64,000 bases of DNA. Source: Diaporthe sp. PMI_573 (Eukaryota > Ascomycota > Sordariomycetes > Diaporthales > Diaporthaceae). Position numbers and translations under genes: made by a program. The notes beneath the pieces are model-generated. The model had not been told where the DNA came from and searched no databases. It saw only the letters and a list, made by a program, of their open reading frames with translations. The stretch is taken from assembly GCA_021399435.1 (NCBI GenBank), contig JAJTUP010000023.1:744001-808000 (forward strand), written 5' to 3'. This document shows, piece by piece, positions 21,724 through 32,856 of this stretch (the first letter of the stretch is position 1; every line of letters starts with the position of its first letter).

Positions 21724-22307
21724 TCACCACCCACACGCCCGGTCCATCGCACCGGGCGCCAGCGTATGTGGCGGCCCATCTGTACAGGCCGGGAAGGGGA
21801 CGTTGGACCTGCAGTCCAGCTTCGAGGCCTGCCTCTGCTCGGCGATGAGCGGCATGAGTTGCGAAACGTAGACAGCCCGCTTGCTGTCGTTGTAAAGGTA
21901 CTCATAAGAGAGCAGCATGACCTGTATCTTCTCATCATCGCGCCTACTTCCCAGGGCCCAGTCAGCCAGGATCCCACACCACACACGTAGTAGGCATTGT
22001 ATACACACCTGGTGTTGTCGTCTATGGCAGGCCCGACCACGGCGGCAAAGGCGTCAGCGTCCCCAGAGAATGAGACGGCGTCGGTCTGGAGTATCTCGAA
22101 GAGGTCAAAGCAGGCGACGTGGAGGTCATTGGCGCCTGACCAGCGGGAATGGATCCTACACGCCTCATGTATGTGACTGGTGGACAGCTCGCTCGCATCG
22201 GCCTCGTGTGTCGGCGTGATGGGCGTCCTCCTTCGGAAGCCCTTCCACGAGAAGAGGACGGCTAAGACGCCGAAAATCACACAGGCGGCTCTCTCGACGG
22301 GGTCCAT
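21724..22307 (-). CDS. Unrecognised small membrane-anchored protein
   Basis: Exon 1 runs from the ATG at 22307 to 22009 and exon 2 from 21943 to 21724. The intron (21944-22008, 65 nt) has GTGTGT, a GGCTGAC branch and a TAG acceptor. The joined protein is about 170 residues: a short N-terminus, a signal-anchor helix (CVIFGVLAVLFSW), then a soluble part with DLHVACFDLFEILQTD, FAAVVGPAIDDNTR and LLSYEYLYNDSKRAVYVS. The last 30 residues are Pro/Cys-rich and may be read-through of another intron. It shares a 93-bp divergent promoter region with the plus-strand gene at 22401. Function unknown. Confidence 0.6.
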
Positions 22308-22400
22308 GGTGGCTAAGGTCCGGCGACAAACCCGCAACGCACCGACGCCTCCTCACTCCCCGATCATCACAACACCTCTCAACAGACCTCACAGGACAGC

Positions 22401-22862
22401 ATGTATGGGCCAGGCGGATTCCTGAGGTCGGCCAGGAGAGAGTTTGGCGTCAACCCCCCGCCCGCACCTCCCCCCGACCCTGAACCTCGCCCCGAGCTTG
22501 AGCATCAACCGCAGCCCCGTCCTGAGACGACTGTCGCCAGCGACGCCGAACCCCCGACTCGCCTGCCAAGAGGCACCAGGCACCTCACGGACTGGGCATG
22601 GGCGGGATTCCTCCTCTCCGTCGTTCTCGCCGCCCTCGTCTGGCTCTCGGCGCCATATATCTGCCCCAGCGGCGACTTCTGCGCACCGTCACCCCAAAAT
22701 CGGGGTAGTGCGCACGGCGCTCAACACGAAAAGGCTACCAACACAGTGGACCCGAACAAGTCTCGCCTCCACGCCGATCTCGAGGACCACCATGATCACC
22801 ACCCAACTTCAACCATGCGTAGGACTACGAGGAAATTGGTCGAGCACAATTTACCTGTATGA
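22401..22862 (+). CDS. Unrecognised single-pass membrane protein, probably 3'-truncated
   Basis: The 153-residue frame begins with a Pro/Arg-rich cytosolic-looking N-terminus and has one membrane helix (about 72-88, GFLLSVVLAALVWLSA) followed by a Cys-containing stretch. The last 60 residues are His/Thr-rich and less convincing. The stop codon falls at the edge of a minus-strand Tc1/mariner-type relic, so the original C-terminus may have been displaced by that insertion. Layout (Pro-rich N-terminus, TM, Cys-containing exterior) resembles that of the gene at 17628-18931, but no clear sequence identity is visible. Confidence 0.5.
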   Translation: MYGPGGFLRSARREFGVNPPPAPPPDPEPRPELEHQPQPRPETTVASDAEPPTRLPRGTRHLTDWAWAGFLLSVVLAALVWLSAPYICPSGDFCAPSPQNRGSAHGAQHEKATNTVDPNKSRLHADLEDHHDHHPTSTMRRTTRKLVEHNLPV

Positions 22863-23130
22863 AAGTGATCGTCTGGACCTGCTCTTCATACGCTGTATAG
22901 CTTCCACCTAGCCCCCGCCCTGACGAATCAATGAATTTGTGCAAACTTGTCCTGCTCAATTGCATGCCACCGTTTTTACGCATTGATTGAAATAAGCCAT
23001 GTTGGCCCCATCTTTGGTCAATTCCCACAGGTTTGGGTATATTTAGTATACCTCTACTTTGAAAAGCTTCCGGGCGTTTTCAATTGGGTTTAGATTAGGT
23101 GCTCGTGGCAGCCAATCCATAGGTGCCTAA
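22850..23130 (-). mobile_element. Relic of a Tc1/mariner-type transposase (C-terminal part)
   Basis: On the minus strand from about 23125, translation gives DWLPRAPNLNPIENARKLFK, matching the DWP..SPDLNPIENxW motif of Tc1/mariner transposases. It then runs, through at least one stop and a frame change, into AYFNQCVKTV and LHKFIDSSGRGL, which match the usual C-terminal segments. Only the last third of a transposase is present. No terminal repeat was found. Confidence 0.85.
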
Positions 23131-24632
23131 GGAGGTACAGGTCAGCACAAACCCGCCCACTTGGAGTCCATCTCACTCCCTTTTTCCTCAGAGGGAAGCT
23201 TTGTTTTTGAAATCGAGGGCCTATCCAAGTCGAATTTGGAGACCCCTTCTCCCGACCGACCAACCCTTTGTCCTCTCCACCTAATCTTTCTTCCTCCTAT
23301 CCTAGCAAGGAAGGGGAGGCGAGCCGGCCGGTATTGCTTTGCACGGGGTCATGGTATCAGCAAATACAATACATGTCAAGTAGGAACACGATGGACAATG
23401 ATCCCTCTTTGAGCTGCTTCGTAACAGTTCCGAGGAGCGGCTCAAATAAAGGGCAGCCTGGAATTCAGGAATGGTCCGGAATCGAGAGACTGTGTACGCA
23501 GTGGGCTACACTCACTGTCTGCGTTCACTGTAGTACCGCGAATTGGTGGCCCACTGAGGGCGTCACTCTCAAGTGAGAAGCAGGGTAGGTATGTTGATGT
23601 CTTTGATGCTTAGACGCGGCGCCAAAAACTGCATGTATATGTTACAGCGAATTGGTTTGTGCTACAATGACAAATTGAAGCATTTGTTCACCCTAAACAT
23701 AGATGCTCCGAGTCTATTTTGTCGAGAATTGTAACGTTCTTAAGGCAGGTTACTTTAGTATCTAGACGCAGAAAAACAATAAGGTGTTGCTATCTTAGCC
23801 ATATTTTCCGCTACCTTTTTGAATGCCGTTTCCGCCACATAGTCTAGTTCTGTAGGTAATCTGGGTTGTCCAGTAGCTATAGATCTTATAGGCTATATTA
23901 GGATAGTGTGCACCATGGCTAGACTATGGTCTCACTATTCTGCAACGTCCTTAATGTAGAGCTAACATCCTTATTCTTAAGGGCCTCTGTGCTGTCTTAC
24001 CTCAGCTAAAAGCTATCTTTCTTCTAGGCAAGCTTTCCCTTAACGCAACATTTGATTCCAGCCAGCGTATTAGTACTGACAGTACGGAGAATACTATAAT
24101 AGCCCAGCCTAGTGGTAATAGTAGTAACCTAGTAGTGGCTTAGATAGGCTTATTTGATTATATTATAAACCCATTAAAAAAACAGTAGTAGATATTATAT
24201 ATATAAAAAAGGAAACAGCAACTAGAAAGCCTCAATGTCTCCATATCTGCACTTGAGATACAGAGTGTACGTCCAGGCAGGGTTGCCATTTAAATGCCTG
24301 GCCGATGGATGTATTTTATACTGTTCCCTATGGAGTACATAAGACTGACTGACAACTGGTCAATTCGACCGTAACTTTGCTAGATCATCTAATACAGAGC
24401 CCCGTGGGGTCATGTCGGCCTCTGGCTGCTTGGTGGGTACAATGGTGCCTCGGTACTTGGACTGTTGCGCTTCGGTGCCGGGATCGGCGGATAAGGAGCT
24501 CGTTTCAGGACGTTGCGTCATTGGCTGCCTGCCGTGGCTGGTGACGGTCAGATAGGGGACTAACCCGAGTGACCGTTGCCTCGTGAGCACCAAGCGCTTT
24601 CTCTCCCATCAACAACATCCCAAACATTCACT
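23131..24632. other. Intergenic region with an AT-rich, RIP-like stretch
   Basis: From about 23600 to 24220 the sequence is rich in TA and poor in CG, like the mutated transposons at the right end of the window; it is probably an old repeat, but no protein motif survives. The last 400 bp are of ordinary composition and hold the promoter of the aminopeptidase gene. Confidence 0.5.
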
Positions 24633-25982
24633 ATGAGACTTAGCACACCCTCCCTCGTCGCGCTGCTGGCTCCGGCCGTCACTGCTCGGTTTTTTGAGCG
24701 TACTGAGGGCAACAACGTACAGCTGTACCCCGAGGGCGTATACGAGGAGTCCAGCGAGAAGTTCCTGGTTGAACTGGCGCCGGGTGACACCAAATGGATT
24801 ACAGAAGAGGAGAAGTGGGAGCTCCGACGTGTAAGCCCCTTGTGTCCCACTCTGTCCCTAACTGTTGTCACAGGCGTAGCTCAAATACTGATAAATATGG
24901 GATGCACAGAATGGCCAACAGTTCATGGACATCACCGAGACCCAGGACCTCGGCGCATCCCGAATGCACGCCTTCGCCAACGTAGTCTTCCCAGCCAAGG
25001 CCTCCTTCCAGGATAAGGTCAAGCCGCTGCTCAAGAACCTCTCCAAGACGGAAATGCACGAGAATCTCGAGAAGTTCTCCAGCTTCCACACCCGCTACTA
25101 CAAGTCCGACTACGGCAAGCAGTCATCCGAGTGGCTCCTGAAACAGATCAAGGACATCATCAAGGAGTCCGGCGCGGACGACGTCTACGCCGAGGCTTTC
25201 CCACACTCGTGGCAGCAGAGCTCTATAATCGCAACGATTCCCGGCCAGGCGAACTCCACCGTCGTGGTTGGCGCCCACCAGGACTCGATCAACCTGTGGC
25301 TGCCCTCGATCCTCGCCGCGCCGGGCGCCGACGACGACGGAAGCGGCACCGTCACAATCCTCGAAGCATTCCGGGTCCTCCTGAGCTCCGACGCCGTCAA
25401 GAAGGGCAAGCTGGAGAACACCATCGAGTTCCACTGGTACTCAGCCGAGGAGGGCGGCCTGCTGGGGAGCCAGGCGATCTTCTCCGAGTACGAGAAGCAA
25501 GGGCGGGACGTCAAGGCCATGCTGCAGCAGGACATGACGGGCTACGTCGAGAAGACCATCAAGGCCGGCAAGCCCGAGAGCGTCGGCGTCATCGTGGACT
25601 ACGTCGACCCGAAGCTGACCGAGTTCATCAAGAAGATCGTCGTCGAGTACTGCGACATCCCCTTTGTCGAGACCAAGTGCGGCTACGCCTGCTCCGACCA
25701 CGCCTCCGCCTCCAAGGCCGGATACCCGTCCGCGTTCGTCATCGAGTCTGCCTTTGAGGACAGTGACAGCCACATCCACTCCACCGACGACACCATCAAG
25801 TACCTATCGTTTGACCACATGCTCCAGCATGCTCGCATGACTCTTGCTTTTGCTGTGTGTATTGCGCTCTTACCTATTCGTTGCAAATCCCGTGCTAACT
25901 TTGGTGACTTCAGTACGAACTCGGTTTCACCAACTTTGCCAAGCTCAAGGGCGGGAACGCCGGTGCGGAACTTGAGCTGTAG
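24633..25982 (+). CDS. lap1: Secreted leucine aminopeptidase, peptidase family M28
   Basis: Three exons: 24633-24830, 24910-25854 and 25914-25982, with introns of 79 and 59 nt (GTAAGC...ACAG; GTGTGT with a TGCTAAC branch and CTTCAG). The product is 403 residues. A signal peptide covers about residues 1-18. A propeptide-like N-terminal region leads into [12 protein letters not shown] and FMDITE. The M28 zinc site is complete: [29 protein letters not shown] and [10 protein letters not shown]. The paired cysteines in [16 protein letters not shown] match the fungal LapA/LAP1 group. It should release N-terminal amino acids from peptides outside the cell (family knowledge). No defect is seen. Confidence 0.96.
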
Positions 25983-27361
25983 ACGATGTTATATTGTATT
26001 CGCCGTCTAGACCCAGAGGAGAAACGTTGAATAGTATCTCTCTGACCCCCAGGGCCAGTTAGATTCAGTGTGGGCGGGCAAGATAAGCGCCGCAATGTAC
26101 GGTACACATTAGCGTAGGAAGGCTCGCGGGCGTTCACGTCAAGACTTTACACGGTCATTTCTTTACGATTTTGCTTGACTCTGAAAGTTTTAGGAGCAGC
26201 GTCATATAATTTCATGAATTGCGTCTTGCATCAACAATCCAAACGGCATGTCCGCATCGATCCCGGCGAGTCGTGCTCGGTCTTTCGTGTGCAAAGGGGC
26301 AAGCACGAAGACTCTTAGCCCATGCAGGAAGTGACATGCATTCTAAACTGAGTTCTTGTTCAAACCGACGTTACCTCACGCCTCCAACTAGTGAGCTCGT
26401 TAATGGTCAGATAATGATATACGATGTATCGATGCATGGTATGTACAAGAAGCAACGCAACAACTTGCTTCCCGATGTGTGTCCACAGCGCTGATCCTGC
26501 ATCTGTTGGAATACTGCTGACCACTTCGACAGGACGACGACCCACGTGTCCCTCAGCGTGACCAGCGTGAAGATATCCCCAATGCGGGCCCCTCCGGATT
26601 AGATCCCATTATTCTTCGTCCAAGCTCCAACTGTCCATCTGATCCGCCGCTCCAGGAGGCTACCTGCCTCTACTGTTCCGGACATCTCGAGTACCAAAAT
26701 ATTCCCAACTGGTCCACCAAGAGATTGTCCAGGTGCGGACAATTTTGTCGAAGTGGCTGGAGATGGCTGCACCAGGATTCATAGAGCAATGCGTCGCGCT
26801 GGCCAGCCATGCATTCAAACCGCTTCCGCCTGCGTCGTGTCGTCCCATCCCGAATAGTCGGGAATTTCTATCACCAGACCTCCCATGAAGCCCATGCCGA
26901 GAGCGATGGCCACAGCCCCACAGAATCTCATCCTGTCCTGGCTGAATACATCAAGGCTTTGTTTTTCCGGCCTGGACCACAGGGTCATGCGGCACAAATC
27001 CATCGAGGACCAAAAAAACCCGGCCGTCCAGGTGGCGCTGCCAGCATGACTCTCGTTTCCGCATCATCTCGTAAGCTCCAAAGCGGTCCAGCGCCTGTCG
27101 GGACTCCAGTGTGTCGAGGCCTTGCCCTCTGTCCGGCTTGGCTTCGCTTCCGAGGACGCATATAAACGGTCCGCAGTCGTGGATGTCGCTTTATTCGCGT
27201 CTGGATCTCCAATGCGAACCCTGTGATGGCTGCACCGTGGTTACCAAATGTGCATCCTTTTTCCGCCTCTAGGGTTCTCAGTAGCCTGCTCCCATCCTGT
27301 CCCAGTGATGGCCAATTAAAGACCGGCCTTCGAACGTTTTTGTGGCAATGTGCATGGCCCC
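25983..27361. other. Intergenic region, nothing recognised
   Basis: Balanced composition. Frames on both strands are short and lack coding bias. No repeat or RNA gene is evident. Confidence 0.5.
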
Positions 27362-28348
27362 TCAGCGTTCTGGGTACTGATAATCCTGATAGTGTGTCCC
27401 TTGGGCTTGGGTAGGGTACTCGTGCTCCTCGATGTCCTGCCCATCCCATCCGTGGTAGCCGTAGTCCCCTCCGTTGAAGTAGCCCCTATCCCCCGGGCCG
27501 TAGGAATAGCTCCTATCTGGACCTCCGGCCTGGTAGCGCCCGTCCCAAGACGGCTGCGGGCGCAGCGACATGCGCGGCATAGGGCTGCGAGCATATATCC
27601 GGCCCGGGTCCGAGCGCATCGAGTAGGCCCTGCTCTCCCCCCCGTACGAAGCAGCGTTGGGCGAGTAGTAGCCCTGCGGCGGCGGCCTCCGGGCGGTCCG
27701 CGTCGTGTAGTTGCTCCTCATGCTGTTGGCGCGCGAGCCCCCTCCGGCGTCGTAGACGGACTCGGGCCTCGCCTCGGGCATGTCAAATGGTCCGCCCCCC
27801 GGGACGTAGTACTCCGGCGCCTTGACGGGTTGCCGCAGCGGGACGCGGTCGTAGTTTCCGGGCCCGTACCCGGAGTCGCTGCTCGCTGCTCCTCCCCACC
27901 CGGCCATGGAGTGCGCGTCCTGGTACCCGCCGTAGTCGTCCCCGTACTCGTCGTAGTACTGACCCCGCGAGGCTTGTGAAACCATCGTCGACCTCTTGGT
28001 GGAGGACATGGTGGGCAGCCTATCAGCCCTGGGTGGCCCGCCGCCGCCGCCGGCGTCCCCGTCATCCTGCTGCTGCCACAGATCGTCTGCGGTCGGGGGC
28101 TGGATGGTGGGCTCAATGGCGCGGAAAGTGCCAGTTTTCATGTCGGCGGCGACCTTCTTCTCGAGCTCCCTGACCTCGCCGTCGCTCATCTGCTTCCAGC
28201 GCCCGCCGAAGAGCCGCCTCATGGTGCGTCGGAACCTGCGCAGGACCATCCTTTTCACCGTGTCGTCATGTCTCGTTGATGGAGTGATAATGTCGATCCC
28301 AGCGACACCCGAGGAGCTGTGTTGGCCCTGCTGGCCTTGGGGTGGCAT
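27362..28348 (-). CDS. Disordered Tyr/Gly/Arg-rich protein
   Basis: A single-exon frame of 328 residues from the ATG at 28348; the frame extends further upstream but without another ATG. The only ordered-looking part is residues about 25-80: a basic helix (MVLRRFRRTMRRLFGGRWK), then a charged helix (EVRELEKKVAADMKTG). The rest is low-complexity Gly/Tyr/Ser/Pro/Arg sequence with repeated RSYSYGPGD- and YDEYGDDYGG-like patches. This composition is seen in RNA-binding and condensate-forming proteins, but no RNA-binding domain is present, so that is only a suggestion. Similar unannotated proteins are frequent in ascomycetes. A frame also lies on the opposite strand, but its codon use is poor. Confidence 0.75.
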   Translation of the reverse strand: MPPQGQQGQHSSSGVAGIDIITPSTRHDDTVKRMVLRRFRRTMRRLFGGRWKQMSDGEVRELEKKVAADMKTGTFRAIEPTIQPPTADDLWQQQDDGDAGGGGGPPRADRLPTMSSTKRSTMVSQASRGQYYDEYGDDYGGYQDAHSMAGWGGAASSDSGYGPGNYDRVPLRQPVKAPEYYVPGGGPFDMPEARPESVYDAGGGSRANSMRSNYTTRTARRPPPQGYYSPNAASYGGESRAYSMRSDPGRIYARSPMPRMSLRPQPSWDGRYQAGGPDRSYSYGPGDRGYFNGGDYGYHGWDGQDIEEHEYPTQAQGTHYQDYQYPER

Positions 28349-30337
28349 CACCGGGTGAGTCGGAGTGCGGGATGAGTAAAGGGGACGAGTAGCTGAGTGA
28401 ATGCGAGGTGTGGAGAGTTTGACTTTCGGGCCAGCCAAGGGGGCTGTGTGGGAGCACCAATCAAGGGGGTGGGTGCTTGGTTGATTGAACGAGTGGGAGG
28501 GCCGTATAATGGCACTTGTGAGACGGTGTTAAGGACTGGGTGGCCCCAGCAATGTGGAGGCTTCAGAGGGGCAGGCCTGATGAATGGCCAAGGCCAATGT
28601 GCCTGCTGTGATTTGGTGGAAATCCTGGCCTGATGGTCGGCCAGTCATTCATTGCACGACCTGAGGAATGCCGCGTCACGTCGGCCACAAGATGTTGAGC
28701 GTAGGGGGCGACGTTTGGGGGTGGGAGTGAGTCGTGGTGTGGAGGTGATGTGGAGGTTGTTTGTGTTTCGGCCGCAACTTATGACACTGGTTGACTCGAA
28801 CTTGGGTGATGAGATATCGATCAACGACAAATGCAAATATGCTCCAGATTGAAATACGGATTGAGTAGTCTGGCTGGCTTGTCGTTGTTCAACAGAACAC
28901 TCCTAAAGTGAGTTGGGCAACAGTCTACCTCGGTGGTGTCTGGGAGTTTCAAAAATGGGAGCTAAAAGCGTTTCAGCGACCTTGACCGTAAACGTACACA
29001 CACAAGGGCATCGCTGCCTTGGCCGAACTGACGGTAGACACTGCCAATGGAACATTGTTCAAGGGAGACAATCGATCAACTCACTGGCAGTATGACCGTC
29101 ATAACTGGCGAATATATCTCCACCAAGACTTACTCAGTGGTGGCTGGGCGCACGCACATCAGACCTTGGACAGCACATCCAGCAACTGGTTGGAGTCCAT
29201 TTGCCCTCTCCCGCACACCTCCAACCAGCCTCTTTCCCCAATCCGCATAACCGGATTCCTGCGCGCTCATGCATCACCATGTCGTGGTATGGCTCCCCGC
29301 CCATGCGAGCGCGCACAAGCTCCCTCGTGTCAACGCCACCCAACCCAGCTCTCCCTTCGCGCCTAGGCCCAGACCCGCGCACTGCTGCTGCTGGAGATCG
29401 GACGGACCCCAATCATCATTACGCTAGCGTGCCTGTGGTTACGCGGTCTCATGCTCTCCGCTCTAGGCCATTCGACACAATGCTGCCGATTGGATCGATG
29501 CGACATAGTCAGCATATTCGCGAGCTTGAAGACGGACGCGAATAGAACTAGCTAGCTGCTTCCGAAGGGCTCTCAGGTAAAAAGGCTGGCCTTAGGTTAG
29601 CAACGACGATCCAGGGTTTCCAGGGTCTCCCTCTGCTCTAACCTACCCTCCCCCCTTCCGCTTACCACCGCTATGGGCAGCCATTCATGGCCCAAGATAT
29701 TTACATGGATCAACAAGGTTCAATGTATGCAAGGCACGAGCACCATGAAATATTCGCCTGCATAATTGTTGAAACAATGCTGGGAGATCATGGCCGAGGG
29801 GGCGAGTTCGGTTGGCAGAGCCCAGACTCCCGGGTTCAGTGAGCGTGGGGACCGTCGAAGCCCTTGTCCTATTTTGGTCGACGTCATGAGATGCCCTTGA
29901 CTTTGCCTCGTTTCTCTCCTGACTGAGCTGGCAAAATTGTGTTCCTATTACCAAAACAGGCTGATTACTTAGAACCCACGCATTGGAGAGCGGTGTCAGA
30001 ACGCATAGAGACTCGTAGAATTTGGACATCAGGAGACTATCGTCGAGGTGGAGCCATCTCTGCGGTGTATATCACGAGGAGCCCCGTCAAAGATCCCACC
30101 TCTGGCCAACCTCAACATCTCCCATGCGCTCCACTGCTGCAAGCTCTCAACTTTTACGTGGTTTCGCACCTACAGTAAGCAGGATGGCGCTTCACCAAGC
30201 AAAATCAGACAAGCTGATCTGTAAGTCATCCCGCCGACACATACATCACCAGCTTCATCGCGACGAGCAACCCATGAGTCATCATCAACACCCACTGCTT
30301 CACGTCTCCTAGCCTTCGCAATAGTCAAGACCTCAGC
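28349..30337. other. Intergenic region with one doubtful small ORF
   Basis: The left part is the promoter of the disordered-protein gene. A plus-strand frame of 88 codons at 29279-29545 starts in a good context (caccATG) and has a Ser/Pro/Arg-rich product, but nothing else supports it. A GTAAGT donor at about 30220 and an AG near 30324 could be a 5' UTR intron of the next gene. Confidence 0.4.
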
Positions 30338-31072
30338 ATGTCCACTGACACACACATAGTCGCCCCCGCCGGCGGCGCCCAAAACGCCCGCGCCGACCAA
30401 TTCACCCAACACGAGTCAAAGGGCGGCCTGCACCGGCGCGACCTGGACCCAGCCAGCCCCATCACGCAGTTCCACTCGTGGTTCTCGGCCGCGCAGTCCC
30501 AGCAGCCGGCGATCCCGCACCCGGAGACGTGCACCCTCTCCACGGCCTCGCTCCCCTCGGGCCGCGTGTCCGCGCGCGTGGTGTACATGAAGGAGCTGGA
30601 CCACCGCGGGTTCGTGGTCTACTCCAACTTTGGCACGTCCCGCAAGGCGCGCGACCTCGAGTCTAACCCCTGGGCGAGCCTGGTATTCTGGTGGGAGGCC
30701 CTCGAGCGCCAGGTCCGCGTCGAGGGCAGGGCGGAGCGCCTCCCCCGCGAGGAGAGCCAGAGGTACTATGACACGCGCGTGCGGGGCAGCCGCGTCGGGG
30801 CCTGGGCGAGCCGGCAGAGCGCGGTGCTGGTGCCTGAGGGTGGTGAGGGCGACGACGGGCGCGCGCAGCTGGAGAGGTGGGTCGATGAGGCGGAGGAGAG
30901 GTTCAAGGGCACCGAGGACATCCCCGTGCCGGAGTTCTGGGGCGGGCTGAGGATCGTGCCTGAGAGGGTTGAGTTCTGGCAGGGCAGGGAGAACAGGCTG
31001 CATGACCGGTTCGTGTATGAGAGGGTCGAGGGGCAGGATGACAAGTGGGCGCTGGAGCGGCTGAGCCCATGA
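30338..31072 (+). CDS. PDX3: Pyridoxamine 5'-phosphate oxidase
   Basis: A single-exon gene of 244 residues. The FMN-binding split-barrel fold is shown by SARVVYMKELDHRGFVVYSN and SRKARDLESNPWASLVFWW. The C-terminal dimer and substrate region shows PEFWGGLRIVPERVEFWQG and RLHDRF. The enzyme oxidises pyridoxamine or pyridoxine phosphate to pyridoxal phosphate using FMN and oxygen (family knowledge), the last step of vitamin B6 salvage in the cytosol. The length is normal. It is convergent with the phosphatase gene downstream, with 339 bp between their stop codons. Confidence 0.95.
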   Translation: MSTDTHIVAPAGGAQNARADQFTQHESKGGLHRRDLDPASPITQFHSWFSAAQSQQPAIPHPETCTLSTASLPSGRVSARVVYMKELDHRGFVVYSNFGTSRKARDLESNPWASLVFWWEALERQVRVEGRAERLPREESQRYYDTRVRGSRVGAWASRQSAVLVPEGGEGDDGRAQLERWVDEAEERFKGTEDIPVPEFWGGLRIVPERVEFWQGRENRLHDRFVYERVEGQDDKWALERLSP

Positions 31073-31411
31073 GTTTGAGTGTATTATATTCCGACACGGC
31101 CACCATGAATCAAGGCAGCATGGGGAGACGGGCTACAGCACTGTCGCTTTTGGGCTGCTCGAATAGTTCTGCTCAGCTGGGTCAATTTGGGAGCTAGTTA
31201 AAGGATATTATGCTAATTCTGTCACCATTCCGTCACACTCTTATGGGTCAGATATTATCCAAGCCACAGACGGTCTTAATGAAAGTCCACGTCTATCGGG
31301 CACGCAATGCATTACTCCATGACCACACTGGTCTGATTCTCGACAAACGCCCAACGCAAATCCGCCAGTCCATAAAGACCGACAAGCAATCTGGATCTTC
31401 GCTCTTCCACC

Positions 31412-32856
31412 TTACAAGAAGTAGTCAGCCACCGGTTTCTTGGCCGGCATGCCTCTCGAATCCTGCGGTGCTGCTTGAAACACTCGGTACCGCCTCGCTG
31501 GTCCGACGGTCGGCGGCGCCAGCTGACCCTCCGTCAGCGGCGCCCTGGCCGCTGCCCCGCCGTCACTCCTGTTCACCTCACCATTGCTCCGTGAGAATGT
31601 GCCGAGCCCGGACTCGTCCTCGGACAGCTCCAGTAACGCCGCAACGTTGCCGCAGCGGTAGCAGTAGTTAGGCGCCGACCAGACGGTCACGATGCTTGTG
31701 TCGAACATCTCCTTGAACCCTTCCATAACCAGCTGGTGTGCACGCGCGATCAATGAGAGATTGTTCTTGTTGTTAAACTGCCGGACAATATCCGCACCGA
31801 ACAGAAATCCCGCGCCGCGCGGAGACAGACCCCAGCCGTCGATATCGTCAGGGTCGGACCAGAGCAGGTCGCACATCGCCCCTTCATGGGGAACCTCCTG
31901 TTTCCGATCAAGCAGTCGAATCTTATCCACCGTGTCGATCAACGGGCTGAGGCCACCGTGGACACACAGCACTGCGCCTGCTGGGTTGCCGACCGAGCCC
32001 CCGCTCGAACCCGACGCGCCTGACCCTGGTGGCCCTGTCTTGTCTCCAGTGGCTGCCGCCGCGCCTTTCGGGCTCTTGTTCTGCTCCTCGCCCTCCGGGT
32101 TCCGGCGTGGGAACCTGCTGATGACGTCCCGTTCTGCATTGCAGACTTCAATCTCGGTGTTCTGCTCCAAGTGCTCCTGCGCCGAGGGGCTTTCGCCGGA
32201 TGGGTATAGGGTATTCGAGGCACCAAGAACAATCGCGCCCAAGGCGAGGTAGTCAAACACGTCGCAGCAATATCTCCATACGTTCGCGCTCCCGTATTTC
32301 CGCAAACATTCGTCGTAAAAGCCGTAGACGGTGGTAATCTGCCGAGACTCGTGGTTGCCCCTGATGAGGGTCATGCGATCAGGGTATCGGACCTTGAGGC
32401 AGAGGAGGAGGAGGAATGATTCGAGGGAGTAGAAGCCACGGTCGACGAAATCGCCTGGAAGGTGGAATGGTCAGCGTGCAAGCTAGGGAGTGGGCGGGCA
32501 GGGGAATCATACCCATGAACAGGTAATTGGTGTCCGGCACATCGCCACCCACTCGAAAGAGTTCCATCAGATCATGGAACTGGCCGTGTATGTCGCCGCA
32601 TATCTATCGAATGTCAGTGCATATCTTAGGGAAGACACCAGGACTGAGGTTCCCATACTGTGACAGGTGCGCAGACTGTGACGACGTTCCCTTCTTCCAT
32701 CAACAGCTCGCGTGCCTTGTGACATATCTCGCGCACTTGGGCTTCCGGTATGGGGCGACATGCACGAAGCTGTGCGATGGCTCTACCAACTGTTGTGAGT
32801 GTCGGAAAAGTTCGAGGCCAGTGCCTAGGCTATGCTCACTTGTCTAGGTCGCTCAT
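31412..32856 (-). CDS. ppg1: PP2A-like Ser/Thr phosphatase catalytic subunit, PPG1-type
   Basis: Four exons: 32856-32840, 32782-32659, 32603-32513 and 32454-31412, with introns of 57, 55 and 58 nt. All phases agree and give 424 residues starting [20 protein letters not shown]. The metal and catalytic motifs of PPP phosphatases are present: [29 protein letters not shown] and the C-terminal DYFL shared with PP2A. The [15 protein letters not shown] region with [10 protein letters not shown] fits the PPG1 branch better than PP2A, Sit4/PP6 or PP4 (my judgement). An insertion of about 80 residues, Gly/Ser-rich, separates LALGAIVLG from VLCVHGG, making the protein about 110 residues longer than a core PP2A. 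PPG1-type enzymes are linked to glycogen, Far complex signalling and, in fungi, development. Confidence 0.93.

Noticed and set aside
27350..27979. Plus-strand frame of 209 codons rich in Val, Arg and Pro
   Set aside because: It is the antisense of a Gly/Tyr-rich coding sequence and has implausible composition.
29279..29545. Possible 88-codon gene
   Set aside because: Good start context but no domain, splice evidence or clear codon bias.
30416..31003. Minus-strand frame of 195 codons
   Set aside because: Antisense to the pyridoxamine-phosphate oxidase gene; open only because of high GC3.
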